A DNA stretch of 13,080 nucleotides from Thermohalobaculum sp039026295 (GCA_039026295.1 JBCCMP010000102.1:1-13080), one strand, 5' to 3'; positions 1 to 7,954 are shown, counted from the stretch's first letter. Program-made: numbers and translations. The notes: generated by a model not told the origin, from the letters alone.

Positions 1-542
1 ACCCCGGAATTGCAGAGCGTGATGTCAAGTTGAGCCGGTGTTGCATCCTTCGCCTCGACGATGGCCTCCAGCCGGTCCTCGCTCCCCAGAACGAAACGCC
101 CGTACCGCCCCGGGTCTGCCGCATCGAAACCCAATGCGGCCACGTCTGCGCGGGACAGTGCAGCCTCCATCTTCTGCAGGGTTTCGTGCGTTATGAAGGG
201 CGTGTCGCCGAACAGCGCGAAGAGGTTGCCGTCGAACCCTGTCAGCGCGTCCCGTGCCGCCAGGACTGCATGGCCGGTGCCAAGCTGCTGCGTTTGCTGC
301 GCCACCTCGACATCCGGCCGCCACGCACGCGCGGCCTTCTCGACCGCTTCGGCCTCGTGCCCAGCCACGACCACTACCTTGGCCGGTGACAGGGCCTCGG
401 CCGATCGCATCGCATGATGCAGCATCGGGGCCTGCCCGATCGGATGCAGGACTTTAGGCAGCGCCGACTTCATGCGCGTGCCTTTTCCCGCGGCCAGGAT
501 GACGACGGCATTGGGCCGGGAGGTTCTGTTCTTGCTCGTCAT
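1..542 (-). CDS. glmU: GlmU, N-terminal part (bifunctional UDP-GlcNAc pyrophosphorylase / GlcN-1-P acetyltransferase), cut by window edge
   Basis: Makes UDP-N-acetylglucosamine in the cytoplasm for peptidoglycan and lipopolysaccharide. Only the first 180 residues are in the window, which is most of the N-terminal nucleotidyltransferase domain; the left-handed beta-helix acetyltransferase half lies beyond position 1. Reading the minus strand from ATG 542-540 gives the nucleotide-binding loop LAAGKGTRMKSALPKVLH (residues 16-33), QQLGTGHA (85-92), the metal-binding Asp in LFGDTP (Asp113, equivalent to Asp105 of the E. coli enzyme), then GRYGRF and EAKDAT, a series typical of GlmU rather than MobA or RfbA-type enzymes. 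The start is placed here because the binding loop begins only 15 residues in. No strong Shine-Dalgarno is visible upstream (GTTAAGAC at best). It is divergent from the phosphatase gene, with 111 bases between the two starts. The family call is firm; the acetyltransferase half is inferred. Confidence 0.93.
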   Translation of the reverse strand, partial: MTSKNRTSRPNAVVILAAGKGTRMKSALPKVLHPIGQAPMLHHAMRSAEALSPAKVVVVAGHEAEAVEKAARAWRPDVEVAQQTQQLGTGHAVLAARDALTGFDGNLFALFGDTPFITHETLQKMEAALSRADVAALGFDAADPGRYGRFVLGSEDRLEAIVEAKDATPAQLDITLCNSG

Positions 543-653
543 GCGCGGTGTCTTAACGGGGCCTCGCGACAAAAAGAAGTCGAACGAGAGTCAGAATTCA
601 TTTCAGTTCATTGCCGAACCTTTGCTAGGTCGCGAACGGCAGGGAGGGACAGC

Positions 654-1340
654 ATGCGCGGCGCAATTTTCGATCTGGATGGTACCCTTGCGGATACGGC
701 TGAAGATCTGCTTTCGGCGGCGAACGCGGCTCTGGGTCCCGTCGGACTGCCGCTGCTGACGGTCGCCGAACACCGGCGCATTGCGGGCCGCGGTGGACGG
801 GCGATGCTGCGCACGTCGGTCGCGCTGGCCGGGCGGGACCCGGACGCGCCTGCAGAAACGGCACTGGTCGATGATCTCTACCCCGCCCTGATCGAGGCGT
901 ATGCGCTGGATCTGGACCGGCACACGGTGGTCTATGACGGGGTCGAGGCGTGCCTTGACCGGCTCGCCGGCGACGGATGGCGGCTGGGTGTCTGTACCAA
1001 CAAACCTGAAAAACTGGCCGTTCCGCTTCTGGACCGGCTGGGCCTGGGGCACCATTTCGGTGCGATCCTCGGCGCGGACACCCTGCCGGTTCGCAAGCCG
1101 GATCCCGAGCATCTTGTCGAAACCGCCCGCCGCATTGGCGCTGATCCCATGCGCTGCGTGATGGTCGGCGACACGCAGACGGACCTCTCGGCGGCCCGCA
1201 ATGCAGGTGTGCCCTGTGTCCTGACCACGTTCGGGTTTTCCGAGCATCCGGTGAAGACGCTGGGCGCGGATGCCGTGGTGTCCGGCTTCGCCGAACTGCC
1301 CGTGGTGATGGACCGCCTCTGCCCCGCCGACGCTGCTTGA
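654..1340 (+). CDS. gph: HAD-superfamily phosphatase, phosphoglycolate phosphatase type
   Basis: Probable 2-phosphoglycolate phosphatase, a cytoplasmic enzyme that clears phosphoglycolate from DNA repair and photorespiration-like reactions. The 228-residue product carries all four HAD motifs: FDLDGTLADT with nucleophile Asp7 and acid/base Asp9, Thr115 in CTNKP, Lys148 in RKPDPE, and GDTQTD with Asp173/Asp177. The helical insert between motifs I and II fits a C1-type cap. ATG 654 is chosen over the in-frame upstream ATG at 414 because motif I must lie at the N-terminus and GGGAGGGA at 642-649 is a good ribosome binding site. The upstream frame extension overlaps glmU and has no family-like sequence. 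The stop codon lies inside the -35 box of the tRNA-Val promoter. Substrate specificity within HAD-IA enzymes cannot be fixed from sequence alone; another small phosphate-ester hydrolase is possible. Confidence 0.85.
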   Translation: MRGAIFDLDGTLADTAEDLLSAANAALGPVGLPLLTVAEHRRIAGRGGRAMLRTSVALAGRDPDAPAETALVDDLYPALIEAYALDLDRHTVVYDGVEACLDRLAGDGWRLGVCTNKPEKLAVPLLDRLGLGHHFGAILGADTLPVRKPDPEHLVETARRIGADPMRCVMVGDTQTDLSAARNAGVPCVLTTFGFSEHPVKTLGADAVVSGFAELPVVMDRLCPADAA

Positions 1341-1365
1341 CGCTTTTCCCACCCCAGCCTATATC
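1337..1365 (+). promoter_or_regulatory. sigma70-type promoter for tRNA-Val
   Basis: TTGACG (1337-1342), a spacer of exactly 17 bases, then TATATC (1360-1365), about 9 bases before the tRNA 5' end. The -35 box overlaps the TGA stop of gph (1338-1340). The stretch after the -10 box (GGCGCGTCC) is GC-rich, as is usual for stable-RNA promoters under stringent control. The match is seen directly; activity and stringent control are inferred. Confidence 0.7.
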
Positions 1366-1374
1366 GGCGCGTCC

Positions 1375-1450
1375 GGGCGGTTAGCTCAGTTGGTAGAGCA
1401 CAGTGTTCACATCGCTGGGGTCACTGGTTCGATTCCAGTACCGCCCACCA
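1375..1450 (+). tRNA. tRNA-Val, anticodon CAC
   Basis: A complete 76-base tRNA reading GUG codons. Acceptor GGGCGGT (1375-1381) pairs fully with ACCGCCC (1440-1446), followed by discriminator A and encoded CCA (1448-1450). The D arm is GCTC/GAGC around AGTTGGTA. The anticodon stem is CAGTG/CGCTG (one G-U pair) around loop TTCACAT, with anticodon CAC at 1408-1410. The T arm is ACTGG/CCAGT around TTCGATT. There are no mismatches in the acceptor or T stems and no intron. It sits 34 bases after the gph stop, behind its own promoter. Confidence 0.98.
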
Positions 1451-1470
1451 TCGAAGTCTTCGAAAGCACT

Positions 1471-1499
1471 TGTTTCGCCGGCCTGGCCGACGCGAAATA
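1471..1499 (+). terminator. stem-loop just downstream of tRNA-Val, possible transcription end or processing site
   Basis: TGTTTCGC (1471-1478) pairs with GCGAAATA (1492-1499, one G-U pair), and inside it CGG (1479-1481) pairs with CCG (1487-1489) around loop CCTGG, leaving a two-base AC bulge. It begins 21 bases after the tRNA CCA, where a tRNA transcript would be expected to end. No long T run follows, so classical intrinsic termination is uncertain; it could instead guide 3' trimming. Confidence 0.4.
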
Positions 1500-1742
1500 T
1501 TCAACGATTGAAGCCTGAGAGTTGTGTTCGACACAGCCACCAAGGCTATCCGACTAATGCAGTCTTTCCTGCAAAACGTTCAGCCGATAAGTTCGTGACC
1601 ACGACTGCTATCGCATCGCGGATACCCCCAGGCTGATTTTTCGGTGGCTCTGACTTTCAGGCCCTTGTTCTTCGGATCTGAACGGTCGACGTAACCGTGC
1701 AGACTGCGACTGGCTGGTGTGGCTAAGGGATTCGGGGACACC
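1500..1742. other. non-coding spacer between tRNA-Val and the GMC gene
   Basis: With the 50 bases before it, this makes 292 bases without a convincing gene. It holds a second possible structure: AGCCT (1512-1516) pairs with AGGCT (1543-1547) and encloses TTGTG/CACAG around 1522-1536 with loop TCG. Base composition is visibly less GC-rich than in the flanking genes. An open frame from 1403 runs through the tRNA and is not protein-like. I saw no firm promoter for the next gene, no integrase fragment and no second copy of the tRNA 3' end. Confidence 0.5.
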
Positions 1743-3338
1743 ATGAGTGAAATCTGGGATTACATCGTCGTCGGCGCCGGGTCCGCCGGATGTGTGCTTG
1801 CGAACCGGCTGTCCGCCGATCCGAAGAACCGGGTGTTGTTGCTGGAAGCCGGACCGCGTGATCGCAATCCGTGGATCCATATTCCGATCGGGTACTACAA
1901 GACGATGCTGTCGGACCTGTCCTGGGGTTATGACACAGAACCGGAAGCGGAACTTGATGGCCGGCGGATTCACTGGCCCAGAGGCAAAGTCCTGGGCGGA
2001 TCAAGCTCGATCAATGGTCTTCTCTATATCCGCGGACAGCACGAGGACTATGACCATTGGCGCCAGTTGGGCAACAGCGGCTGGGGATCGGACGATGTGC
2101 TGCCCTATTTCAAACGCGCCGAAGACAACGAGCGCGGCGGTGACGATTGGCGCGGCCAAGGGGGACCGCTGAAGGTTTCGGACCTTCGGGACAAGCGAGA
2201 GATCTGCGACGCGTTCATCGCGGCGGCCGAGGCGGAGGGATTGCCGCACAACGCCGACTTCAATGGCGCGGAACAAGAGGGGGTCGGGTACTTCCAGACG
2301 ACCTCGGGCGGGGGCCTTCGGTGTTCCTCGGCTGTCGGCTATCTCAAGCCTGCCCGCGGGCGGCAGAATCTGAAGATCGAGACCGGCGCGCTGGCCAGCC
2401 GGCTTCAGATCGACGACAAGCGTGCCGCCGGTGTCCATTACATGCAGGACGGCGTGGAAAAGATCGCGCATTGCCGCGGAGAGGTCGTCCTCTCGGGCGG
2501 TGCGATAAACTCGCCGCAACTGCTGCAACTCTCCGGCATCGGTCCTGCGGACCGGCTGGCCGAACTGGGCATCGAGATCAACCATGACTTGCCGGGGGTC
2601 GGCCAGGACCTGCAGGACCACCTGCAGATCCGCTCGATCTACCGATTGAACAAACCACTCTCGATCAATGACGAGGTGAACAACCCGCTTCGTAAGGTTT
2701 GGGCGGGCATTCAGTTCGCGCTGCGGCGCACCGGGCCGCTGACGCTGTCTGCGGGTTCGGTCGGTGCGTTTGCCAAAGCCCTTCCCGAAAGCGCGACCCC
2801 GGACGTTCAGTTCCACTTCATCCCCTTCAGCGCCGACAAGCCGGGCACGGGCCTGCACAAATGGTCGGGTGTTCTGTCGTCGGTCTGTCAGCTGAGGCCA
2901 GAAAGCCGCGGCGAGATCATGATAACGTCCAAGGACCCGGCCAAGTATCCCCGGATCGTCGCGAATTACCTGTCGACCGAACACGACAAGCGCGTGATGC
3001 TGGAGGGACTGAAACTGGCGCGGCGGATCAGCCAAACCCAGCCCTTTGCGGGACATGTGGAGGATGAGGTGGAGCCGGGGCTACACCGGTCCGAGGACGA
3101 CGATCTGATGGCGCATATCCGCGAGCGGGCGACGACGGTCTTTCACCCGACCTCGACCTGCCGCATGGGCAACGACCCGATGGCGGTCGTTGATCCGACC
3201 CTTTCTGTCCATGGCATGCAGGGCCTCAGGATCGCCGATTGCTCGATCATGCCCACGGTGCCCTCGGGCAATACCAATGCGCCGGCCATCATGGTGGGCG
3301 AGAAGTGCGCCGACATGATGTTGGACGCGGCGAAATAA
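1743..3338 (+). CDS. GMC-family FAD-dependent oxidoreductase (choline / alcohol dehydrogenase-like)
   Basis: Flavoenzyme that probably oxidises an alcohol to an aldehyde, passing electrons to a quinone or similar acceptor. The product is 531 residues, normal for the AlkJ/BetA branch. Visible are the Rossmann FAD motif VVGAGSAGCVLANRL with GxGxxG at 11-16, the GMC signature around GGSSSINGLLYIRG (85-98), a second FAD-binding segment around SGGAINSPQLLQLSGIG, active-site His468 in HPTSTCRMG, and the conserved SGNTNAP (Asn510/Asn512), where the second catalytic residue lies. ATG 1743 is preferred to the in-frame GTG at 1719 because it puts the FAD motif at the normal distance; GGGGA (1734-1738) and AAGGGA (1725-1730) lie upstream. 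No aldehyde dehydrogenase, choline transporter or betI-like regulator adjoins it, so choline as substrate is not supported. No signal peptide is seen. It appears to be a single-gene unit ending at the hairpin just after its stop. Confidence 0.93.
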   Translation: MSEIWDYIVVGAGSAGCVLANRLSADPKNRVLLLEAGPRDRNPWIHIPIGYYKTMLSDLSWGYDTEPEAELDGRRIHWPRGKVLGGSSSINGLLYIRGQHEDYDHWRQLGNSGWGSDDVLPYFKRAEDNERGGDDWRGQGGPLKVSDLRDKREICDAFIAAAEAEGLPHNADFNGAEQEGVGYFQTTSGGGLRCSSAVGYLKPARGRQNLKIETGALASRLQIDDKRAAGVHYMQDGVEKIAHCRGEVVLSGGAINSPQLLQLSGIGPADRLAELGIEINHDLPGVGQDLQDHLQIRSIYRLNKPLSINDEVNNPLRKVWAGIQFALRRTGPLTLSAGSVGAFAKALPESATPDVQFHFIPFSADKPGTGLHKWSGVLSSVCQLRPESRGEIMITSKDPAKYPRIVANYLSTEHDKRVMLEGLKLARRISQTQPFAGHVEDEVEPGLHRSEDDDLMAHIRERATTVFHPTSTCRMGNDPMAVVDPTLSVHGMQGLRIADCSIMPTVPSGNTNAPAIMVGEKCADMMLDAAK

Positions 3339-3342
3339 GCGG

Positions 3343-3364
3343 CGGCGCGGTAGGAAGCGCGCCG
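3343..3364 (+). terminator. GC-rich hairpin after the GMC gene
   Basis: CGGCGCG (3343-3349) is a perfect seven-pair match to CGCGCCG (3358-3364) around an eight-base loop, starting five bases after the TAA stop. No U-tract follows, so it is a terminator or 3'-end stabilising hairpin by position and strength only. Confidence 0.45.
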
Positions 3365-3628
3365 AATTCCCGAGATACCGGCTTGCGGTTCGATTATAAC
3401 AGGGCGTCTGCCTGAGGGTTGATTTTGACGCCAATCCTGCAAGTCGCGCAGGGACGTCCGGCCACTCGGTCGGGGGTCCGCTTCTCTCTCCCGCGATCCA
3501 CACCGATTGGCAGCACGAATACAACGAGTTGCGAAAATCTCGTTTGCTGCAGAGGTCAGAAGATTGAACCGCCGCTGCGAGCTACTATGGTTCGCATGTG
3601 CAAAATGACGCCAGGAGGCATTTTCCCC
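3365..3628. other. non-coding upstream region of the RND efflux operon
   Basis: From the GMC stop to the adaptor start there are 290 bases with no convincing gene; the frame from 3419 that runs into the adaptor gene has no family-like sequence before residue 71. A -10-like TATAAC occurs at 3395-3400 without a matching -35 box. CCTGC (3436-3440) and GCAGG (3448-3452) form an inverted repeat with a seven-base centre that could be a regulator site, but there is no regulator gene nearby. Weak evidence throughout. Confidence 0.3.
3613..3618 (+). promoter_or_regulatory. ribosome binding site fixing the start of the RND adaptor gene
   Basis: A consensus AGGAGG lies ten bases before ATG 3629. It decides between that ATG and in-frame starts upstream (ATG at 3419, 3587, 3596 and 3605), and the signal peptide begins exactly at 3629. 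Confidence 0.75.
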
Positions 3629-4774
3629 ATGCAACAGTGGTTTTCGGATCTGCGAACGCTGTTTTTTTCGGCCAGTGCCCTGGTGCTGATCAGTGGACCT
3701 GCCTTTGCACAGGGCGGTCCGTTGCCCGTCGATGTGGCCCAGCCGCTGCAATACGAGGTTGTGGATTACGATGTCTACACCGGCCGTTTCGAAGCGGTCC
3801 GTCAGGTCGAATTGCGCGCGCGCGTCACGGGTTATCTGGACAAGGTCACTTTCGAAGATGGCGATGTGGTAGAGAACGAGACCGTTCTCTTCACCATCGA
3901 TCCCCGGACGTTTCAGGCCTCGCTCGCCCGCGCAGAGGCAGGCTTGACGGCTGCAAAGGCCGCGCGGGATCTTGCCCAGATCGAGTTTGACCGGGCACGG
4001 CAACTGGCGCAGCGCAATGTGGGCACGCGGCAAGAGGTTGACCGCACTGCCGCGGCGTTGGCGGAAGCAGAGGCGCAGGTCAACGTATCAGAGGCCGAAC
4101 TGCAAAGCGCGGCTCTGGAACTGGATTTCACCGAAATCCGCGCCCCGTTCGAAGGCCGCATGTCCGACAGTGCCGCCGATCCCGGCAACCTTGTCGTCGG
4201 CGGCGCGAGCAATGCGACTGTCCTGTCGACAATTGTCTCGATAGATCCGATCCATTTCGTGTTCACAGCGTCCGAGGCTGACTTTCTGCGCTATTCCCGC
4301 CGGTTCCAGGCCTCGCCGGGCCTCGGCGCCAGTGTTCAGCCCCTGCCGGTTGGCGTGCGCCTGATGGACGAGGCGAGCTTTCGTCACCAGGGAACGATCG
4401 ACTTCGTCGACAACAGGCTGGACCCGAATTCGGGCACGATCACGGTCCGCGCGGTCATCCCGAATCTCGAGGGCTTTCTGCGCCCCGGCGTCTTTGGACG
4501 GATCCGGGTTCCGGCAACGGAACCCTATCAGGCACTCTTGATCCCGGACACGGCGATCCTGTCCGATCAGGCGCGCAAGATCGTGATGCTGGCCGATGCG
4601 GAAGGCAACGTGTCGGCGCGGCCCGTCGTCCTGGGCGACATGGTCGGCGGTCTGAGAGTCGTAAAGGCCGGACTGTCCCCGGACGACATGGTGGTGGTCA
4701 ACGGGATCCAGCGGGCCCGCCCCGGCGGAAAGGTGGTGGTCGAGACCGTCGAACTCACCTTCGTCGGGGAGTAA
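3629..4774 (+). CDS. RND efflux periplasmic adaptor (membrane fusion protein, HlyD/AcrA family)
   Basis: Links the inner-membrane pump to an outer-membrane channel in a tripartite drug or solvent exporter. The 381-residue product starts with a Sec signal peptide whose hydrophobic core is about residues 11-24 and ends AFA|QG after Ala27. No lipobox cysteine is present, so unlike AcrA it should be a non-lipidated periplasmic protein. A lipoyl half-motif follows (RVTGYLDKVTFEDGDVV, about 57-73), then a long Ala/Glu-rich helical hairpin (about 92-160), the second lipoyl half (LDFTEIRAPFEGRMSD), a beta-barrel region with GTIDFVDNRLDPNSGTI, and FLRPGVFGRIRV near the C-terminus. All adaptor domains are present in the usual order and length. 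The stop is three bases before the pump start, so the two are co-transcribed. Substrate cannot be read from sequence. Confidence 0.93.
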   Translation: MQQWFSDLRTLFFSASALVLISGPAFAQGGPLPVDVAQPLQYEVVDYDVYTGRFEAVRQVELRARVTGYLDKVTFEDGDVVENETVLFTIDPRTFQASLARAEAGLTAAKAARDLAQIEFDRARQLAQRNVGTRQEVDRTAAALAEAEAQVNVSEAELQSAALELDFTEIRAPFEGRMSDSAADPGNLVVGGASNATVLSTIVSIDPIHFVFTASEADFLRYSRRFQASPGLGASVQPLPVGVRLMDEASFRHQGTIDFVDNRLDPNSGTITVRAVIPNLEGFLRPGVFGRIRVPATEPYQALLIPDTAILSDQARKIVMLADAEGNVSARPVVLGDMVGGLRVVKAGLSPDDMVVVNGIQRARPGGKVVVETVELTFVGE

Positions 4775-4777
4775 TCC

Positions 4778-7700
4778 ATGGGCCTCTCGCATTTCTTCAT
4801 CGACCGCCCGATCTTTGCGACGGTCATCTCGGTGATCCTGACGCTGATCGGCATCGTTGCCTACTACAGCCTGCCGGTAACCCAGTATCCCGAGATTGCG
4901 CCGCCGACGATCCAGGTGTCGGCGAGCTATCCCGGTGCATCTGCCGAGACGGTGGCCGACACCGTCGCCGCCCCGATCGAGCAGGAAATCAACGGCGTCG
5001 AGGGCATGCTCTACATGCTCAGCCAGTCGACCGGCAACGGGCGGATGTCACTGAACGTGGTCTTTCAACTTGGCACCGATCTCGATCAGGCCCAGGTGCT
5101 GGTGCAGAACCGCGTCGCCGCCGCCGAAGCGCGCCTTCCCGAGGAAGTGCGGCGGCTGGGCATCACCACCCGCAAGTCGTCGCCGGACCTGATGATGGTC
5201 ATCCACATGCTGTCGCCGGACGGCTCGCGGGATCAGCTCTACATCTCGAACTACGCGCGAACACAGGTCGTTGACCGACTGGCGCGGCTGGACGGTGTGG
5301 GGCAGGCGACAGTGTTCGCCGAGCGGGCGTATTCGATGCGCGTGTGGCTGGACCCCGAACTTGTCGCTGCGCGCGGGTTGACCGCAGGCGAGGTCGTGTC
5401 GGCCCTGCGTGCGAACAATGTGCAGGTCGCCTCGGGCACCATCAACCGTCTGCCGGTGCCCAATCCCGGGGCCTTCGAGTTGCAGGTCGAAACCCAGGGC
5501 CGTCTGGTGCAGCCCGAACAGTTCGAGGACATCGTCATCGCCGAAACCGACGGCGGGCTGATCCGTGTGCGCGATATCGGCCGCGTCGAACTGGGCGCGC
5601 AGGATTACTCGATCAACGGCTATCTCGGCGACAAGACCGCACTTCCAATCGGGATCTTCCAGCGCCCCGGTTCCAATGCTTTGGAGACTGCCGCTGAACT
5701 GATCGCGACCATGGAGGAGCTTTCCGAAGGCTTCCCCGAGGGCGTCGAATACACGGTGGTCTACAACCCGACCGAATTCATCTCGGCCTCCATCGAAGCG
5801 GTTTACCAAACGCTGTTCGAGGCGATGCTGCTGGTGGTTCTGGTGATCGTCGTGTTCCTGCAATCCCTGCGCACATCGATCATTCCGGTCATCGCCATCC
5901 CGGTCAGCCTGATCGGCACATTCTTCGTGATGCAGGCGTTTGGCTTTTCGCTGAACAATCTGACCCTGTTCGGGCTGGTGCTGGCGATCGGGATCGTCGT
6001 TGATGATGCAATCGTGGTCGTCGAGAATGTCGAGCGGTATCTGTCCGAGGGGATGTCCCCGAGAGAGGCTGCCCGCAAAACCATGACCGAGGTCGGCGGT
6101 GCCCTGATCGCGACATCCCTCGTGATGCTGGCCGTGTTCATCCCGGCGGCATTTCTGGAAGGCATCACCGGGCAGTTCTTCCGACAGTTCGCACTGACCA
6201 TCGCCACGGCGACGGTGATTTCGACGGTCGTCTCGCTGACCCTGTCGCCTGCCATGGCCAAGGTCCTGATGCGCGACAAGAATGCGCCAGCGGGAAACGG
6301 CGTTATCGGCACCATCACCAAAGCGCTGAGCTGGCCTTTGCTGACCTTCGGGCGCGGGTTCAACTGGGCGTTCGAGAAACTCGCGGACGGCTATGCGGGG
6401 CTGACCCGCTTTTTGCTGAAGGCAACAATCGTGGTTCTGGTGATCTATGGGGGGCTGATGGCCTTCACATGGCAGCAGTTCCAGGCAACGCCGACAGGCT
6501 TTATCCCCGATCAGGACCAGGGGTATCTGATCACCGTAATTCAGCTTCCGGCCGGTGCCTCGCTGGCCCGCACGGATGAAATCTCGCGCCGTGCCAGCGA
6601 GATCATCGAGAACCACCCCGCGGTGGCCAATGCCGTGGGCATCGTCGGGCTGGACGCCGCGACCTTCACCTTTGCCCCGAACGGCGCGGCGATCTTCGTG
6701 CCCATGAAGGATTTCGCGTGGCGCGCGGCAAACGGTTACCCCGCGCAACGCGTGCAGGGTGAGTTGCAGGGACAATTGTTCGGGATCAAAGAGGCGAACG
6801 TCTTCATGATCGCGCCGGCGCCTGTGCGCGGTGTCGGGACCGGCGGGGGCTGGAAGCTCTATGTGCAGGACAGGCGCGGACGCGGATTGCCTGCGCTGGA
6901 GCAAGCCGCCTTCGGCATGATGATCCAGGGCAATCAGGTCGAGGGTCTGAGCCGCGTCTTCACGTTGTTCAATACCAAGACGCCCAAGATCTTTGCGGAC
7001 ATTGACCTCGTGAAGGCTCAGTTGATCGGTGTCACGCCCGCCCAGATCAATCAGGCGCTGGAGGTCTATCTGGGATCTGCGTTCGTCAACGATTTCAACC
7101 TGCTCGGTCAGACTTACCGGGTGACAGCGCAGGCGGACGGCCCCTATCGCGACAATCTGGACGACATCGCCCGGCTGCGGGTCCGGTCAAAGGCGGGTGA
7201 GATGACCCCGATTGGTGCCGTCGCAAACTTCGAGGACATAACCGGGCCCTACCGGGTGGCGCGATACAACCTTTATCCGGCCGCCGCGGTGCAGGGCGCA
7301 ACGGTGCCCGGCACCTCGACGGGAGAGGCGATTGCGTCGGTGGAGGCGATGGCAGAGCAGATCCTGCCCTCCGGATTTGGCTTTGAGTGGACGGAACTGG
7401 CTCTGCAGGAAAAACTCGCGGGAAACACGGCGATCTATGTCTTTGTGCTGGCAGTCGTCTTCGTATTTCTGGTGCTTGCCGCGCAGTATGAAAGCTGGTT
7501 CCTGCCGCTGGCGATCATTCTGATCGTCCCGATGTGCCTTCTTGCCGCGATCTCTGGCGTGCAGTTCCGGGGGATGGACAACAACATTCTGACGCAGATC
7601 GGATTGGTCGTGTTGGTGGGGCTTGCGTCCAAGAACGCGATCCTGATCGTCGAGTTTGCCCGGCAGGCCGAGGCTGAAGGTTTGTCTCGTGTCGATGCGG

Positions 7701-7936
7701 CGATCCGGGCCGCGCGACTTCGCCTGCGCCCGATCCTGATGACCTCTTTCGCGTTCATCCTGGGCGTCCTGCCGCTGTTGATCGCCCAAGGCCCAGGGGC
7801 AGAGATGCGCCAGGCCCTCGGGACCGCCGTGTTCTTCGGCATGGTCGGCGTGACGGTTTTCGGTCTGCTGTTCACGCCGGTTTTCTACGCGCTTTGCCGC
7901 TGGTTCGCCTCTTTCTTTCATCGCCCTGCGGCCTGA
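4778..7936 (+). CDS. RND efflux pump, inner-membrane permease (HAE1 / AcrB-MexB type)
   Basis: Proton-driven exporter of hydrophobic and amphiphilic compounds, working as a trimer in the inner membrane. At 1052 residues it has the full family length. It opens with the usual FFIDRPIFATVISVIL first membrane helix and LPVTQYPEIAPPTI. TM4 holds the proton-relay pair Asp409/Asp410 in GIVVDDAIVVVENVER (AcrB Asp407/408), and TM10 holds Lys952 in GLASKNAILIVEF (AcrB Lys940). Two large periplasmic loops lie between TM1-2 and TM7-8, including TPTGFIPDQDQGYL, and the protein ends with FGMVGVTVFGLLFTPVFY. All proton-relay residues are intact, so the pump should work. Its ribosome site GGGGAG (4766-4771) sits at the end of the adaptor gene. 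No TolC/OprM-like gene follows, so an outer-membrane channel must come from another locus. No TetR, MarR or two-component regulator is adjacent. Confidence 0.96.
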   Translation: MGLSHFFIDRPIFATVISVILTLIGIVAYYSLPVTQYPEIAPPTIQVSASYPGASAETVADTVAAPIEQEINGVEGMLYMLSQSTGNGRMSLNVVFQLGTDLDQAQVLVQNRVAAAEARLPEEVRRLGITTRKSSPDLMMVIHMLSPDGSRDQLYISNYARTQVVDRLARLDGVGQATVFAERAYSMRVWLDPELVAARGLTAGEVVSALRANNVQVASGTINRLPVPNPGAFELQVETQGRLVQPEQFEDIVIAETDGGLIRVRDIGRVELGAQDYSINGYLGDKTALPIGIFQRPGSNALETAAELIATMEELSEGFPEGVEYTVVYNPTEFISASIEAVYQTLFEAMLLVVLVIVVFLQSLRTSIIPVIAIPVSLIGTFFVMQAFGFSLNNLTLFGLVLAIGIVVDDAIVVVENVERYLSEGMSPREAARKTMTEVGGALIATSLVMLAVFIPAAFLEGITGQFFRQFALTIATATVISTVVSLTLSPAMAKVLMRDKNAPAGNGVIGTITKALSWPLLTFGRGFNWAFEKLADGYAGLTRFLLKATIVVLVIYGGLMAFTWQQFQATPTGFIPDQDQGYLITVIQLPAGASLARTDEISRRASEIIENHPAVANAVGIVGLDAATFTFAPNGAAIFVPMKDFAWRAANGYPAQRVQGELQGQLFGIKEANVFMIAPAPVRGVGTGGGWKLYVQDRRGRGLPALEQAAFGMMIQGNQVEGLSRVFTLFNTKTPKIFADIDLVKAQLIGVTPAQINQALEVYLGSAFVNDFNLLGQTYRVTAQADGPYRDNLDDIARLRVRSKAGEMTPIGAVANFEDITGPYRVARYNLYPAAAVQGATVPGTSTGEAIASVEAMAEQILPSGFGFEWTELALQEKLAGNTAIYVFVLAVVFVFLVLAAQYESWFLPLAIILIVPMCLLAAISGVQFRGMDNNILTQIGLVVLVGLASKNAILIVEFARQAEAEGLSRVDAAIRAARLRLRPILMTSFAFILGVLPLLIAQGPGAEMRQALGTAVFFGMVGVTVFGLLFTPVFYALCRWFASFFHRPAA

Positions 7937-7954
7937 TCACGGGAGATAAAGAGC

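Noticed and set aside
25..457. Several plus- and minus-strand open frames over the glmU region
   Set aside because: The minus-strand reading from 542 is clearly GlmU; the others are other-frame shadows.
414..653. Upstream ATG at 414 as start of the phosphatase
   Set aside because: It would overlap glmU and add 80 residues before the HAD nucleophile motif, which belongs at the N-terminus.
1403..1636. Open frame reading GSLVRFQYRP at its start
   Set aside because: This is the tRNA-Val anticodon and T-arm sequence read as protein, a common false gene; the frame has no support past the tRNA.
2001..3056. Open frame of 351 codons on the minus strand inside the GMC gene
   Set aside because: Shadow of a well-supported gene on the other strand; no recognisable motif.
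3455..3510. Sequence GGGGG TCCGCTT CTCTC followed by CCGCGATCCAC, resembling a tRNA T arm and 3' end
   Set aside because: The T loop is non-canonical (TCCGCTT), the end is not CCA, and no matching 5' acceptor or anticodon arm lies upstream; at most a decayed remnant.
5048..6904. Open frame of 618 codons on the minus strand opposite the RND pump gene
   Set aside because: It mirrors the codon pattern of the pump gene in GC-rich DNA; its translation is low-complexity, rich in Arg, Asp, Gln and His, with no domain or ribosome site.
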